A DNA stretch of 64,000 bases from Paenibacillus sp. DCT19 (lineage in GTDB: Bacteria; Bacillota; Bacilli; Paenibacillales; Paenibacillaceae). The DNA is taken from contig NZ_CP029639.1 in NCBI RefSeq assembly GCF_003268635.1, positions 1,251,501-1,315,500 on the forward strand, read 5' to 3'. This document shows positions 62,520 through 64,000 of the stretch, piece by piece. The number at the start of each line of letters is the position of its first letter. The stretch's first letter is position 1. Below the pieces are notes generated by a model, which saw only the letters and a list, made by a program, of their open reading frames with translations, was not told the origin of the DNA and searched no databases. The translations under genes and the position numbers were made by a program.

Positions 62520-64000
62520 GCGAGGATAAGAAGCAGGTAACATCAAGAGCAGGGGAAGAATCTAATCAGCAGCTTCACGAAGCATCTCGCACAGATCGAA
62601 AAAAGAGGGAGATCAAGCTGCCACATGCGGGAATTGTGGTACTCGTCGGGCCGTCCAACAGTGGCAAAACGACATTGCTGGATCGTTTAGCGAGTGAAGG
62701 CGTCATAAGGCGGACAGAAGCGGTCTCGTCAGATCAGTTCCGAATGCTAGTGGGCGATGAAGAATATATGGAGTGGAAGAACCGTCCACGTAGCGAGGCG
62801 GATGTGTTATATGCCGAATATCAGCAGGTATCCGCGAAGGCGTTTGAGGCGATGGAAGCTATCGTAAGTACGCGTTGCCGTCTGAATAAGCTGACATGGA
62901 TTGATGCGACGCATCTATATCCGGAGGACCGAGAGCGTCTTGTTCATTTGGCAAGAAAAGCACACGTGCCTGTGATCGCCATCGTACTTGATATTCCGGA
63001 GAAGGAGTTGTTGGAACGGGACAGCCAGCGGGAGTATCCGCGTGGACGGCAAAGGGTGAAGCAGCAGGTACAACAATTTAAGCGCTCATTACGCTCTATT
63101 CGTGAAGAAGGATTCGATGCAAATTATATCCTGAAACAGCCGGATGAGATCACGTTTGTTCGGGGAACGAACCCATTTCTGCTGGATATGGGATCAGGAG
63201 TGGACATCATCGGAGATATTCACGGCTGCTATGAAGAGATGATGGAATTAATCATCAAGTTGGGATATGTGAAAGGTGAGACCGGGCTGTACCTGCACCC
63301 AGACGGACGTAAGCTAGTTTCGGTTGGGGATGTATCGAGTCGCGGGCCTGAATCTCTCAAGTGTTTGTTATTCTGGCAACAGCATTGCGCTGCAGGGCTT
63401 GCTTATATGATTGATAGCAATCATGGTTGGAAAATTGCACGTTATCTGGATGGCCGCGATGTCACGCTTAGTCATGGAGATGAGCTTGTTGAGGCAGAGC
63501 TGATTCAACTGGAACAGGCTCAAGGTACAGATCTGGCACAGCGAGTGCGAGCAGAATTGCGAGACTTTTTGCTCGAAGCTCCGTCACATCTGGTGTTTAC
63601 CCAGAACGGAGTGCGGCAGGTGGTCGTTGCCCATGCAGGGATACGGGATCATTTTATAGGGAAACAATCCAAGCGCATTCAAGATTACTGCCGATATGGT
63701 GATGTAGGAGGGACAGATGTGGAGGGTCGTCCTATCCGCAAAGATTGGTATGTTGACCATACTTCTGGCGAGTGCATCGTCTGGGGGCATGACCCTCGCC
63801 CATATCCTACGATTGTGAACGACACCGTCAACATTGACCAAGGTGTGGTATTTGGAGGTATGCTGACCGCTTGGCGAATGCCTGAGCGGGAATCAGTTAG
63901 TGTACCTGCCCGGAAGGATTATGCCGAGGATCGCAATAGCCCATTAGTACGTTGGGAAAGAAAACGTTTGTCGCCGCCGAACTTACGTAAATTCAAGGAA
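62516..64000 (+). CDS. pnkp: Polynucleotide kinase-phosphatase Pnkp, C-terminus outside window
   Basis: 495 codons up to the window end, still open. After a charged N-terminal tail the 5'-kinase domain (about 37-215) has the P-loop GPSNSGKTT and DATHLYPEDRERL. The metallophosphatase domain (about 225-460) has DIIGDIHGCYEE (metal Asp and His), SVGDVSSRGPE (metal Asp; usual GDLVDRGP changed), NHGWKIAR (usual GNHD changed to SNHG), LSHGDE and VVAHAGIRD. The adenylyltransferase/ligase domain should follow beyond 64000. It heals 5'-OH and 2',3'-cyclic-phosphate RNA ends and seals them with Hen1. Translationally coupled to hen1. Confidence 0.95.
   Translation, partial: MSEDKKQVTSRAGEESNQQLHEASRTDRKKREIKLPHAGIVVLVGPSNSGKTTLLDRLASEGVIRRTEAVSSDQFRMLVGDEEYMEWKNRPRSEADVLYAEYQQVSAKAFEAMEAIVSTRCRLNKLTWIDATHLYPEDRERLVHLARKAHVPVIAIVLDIPEKELLERDSQREYPRGRQRVKQQVQQFKRSLRSIREEGFDANYILKQPDEITFVRGTNPFLLDMGSGVDIIGDIHGCYEEMMELIIKLGYVKGETGLYLHPDGRKLVSVGDVSSRGPESLKCLLFWQQHCAAGLAYMIDSNHGWKIARYLDGRDVTLSHGDELVEAELIQLEQAQGTDLAQRVRAELRDFLLEAPSHLVFTQNGVRQVVVAHAGIRDHFIGKQSKRIQDYCRYGDVGGTDVEGRPIRKDWYVDHTSGECIVWGHDPRPYPTIVNDTVNIDQGVVFGGMLTAWRMPERESVSVPARKDYAEDRNSPLVRWERKRLSPPNLRKFKE

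Overview
The window looks like a chromosomal segment of a Paenibacillus-type Firmicute. The reasons are strong AGGAGG ribosome binding sites with frequent GTG/TTG starts, S-layer homology and copper-amine-oxidase 'stalk' domains, YesM/YesN-style two-component proteins, the futalosine menaquinone genes, and several dispersed intergenic repeats that I associate with this genus. No rRNA, tRNA, CRISPR array, prophage or intact insertion sequence is visible.

Layout. 0-15 kb: end of a DUF4190 protein, a YhgE/Pip export protein with its TetR regulator, a small lipoprotein, a large FN3/SLH surface protein, two chemoreceptors flanking a CotH-kinase surface protein, and a cold-shock gene. 15-24 kb: response regulator, sensor kinase and sugar-binding lipoprotein, then mglBAC (galactose-type ABC uptake); the lipoprotein probably senses the sugar that the transporter imports. 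24-30 kb: an orphan kinase with a dead GGDEF domain and a MarR-controlled heterodimeric ABC exporter. 30-33.5 kb: a NUDIX/NrtR-like protein followed by three different ADP-ribose hydrolase families (NADAR, PARG-like, TARG1-like macrodomain). 33.8-39 kb: a Fur-controlled siderophore uptake operon with a Btr-like AraC/binding-protein regulator. 39-43 kb: Gfo/Idh oxidoreductase, pyroglutamyl peptidase, mqnD and mqnB. 43-57 kb: two GntR(YtrA-type)-ABC operons, a coiled-coil protein with a 12-bp minisatellite, a PatB/MalY lyase, an S9 peptidase and an aldo/keto reductase. 57.7-64 kb: two WYL regulators divergent from nucleotidyltransferase-hen1-pnkp, a bacterial RNA-repair cassette cut by the window end.

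The most interesting parts are the RNA-repair cassette with paired WYL regulators and two candidate operators, and the compact ADP-ribose processing cluster that has no visible toxin. Both are made of known families; what may be new is their combination and regulation.

Caution on sequence quality: four conserved genes are each broken by exactly one missing base in a G/C homopolymer, and a fifth start makes better sense with one extra G. I read these as sequencing errors rather than real mutations and describe the restored proteins.
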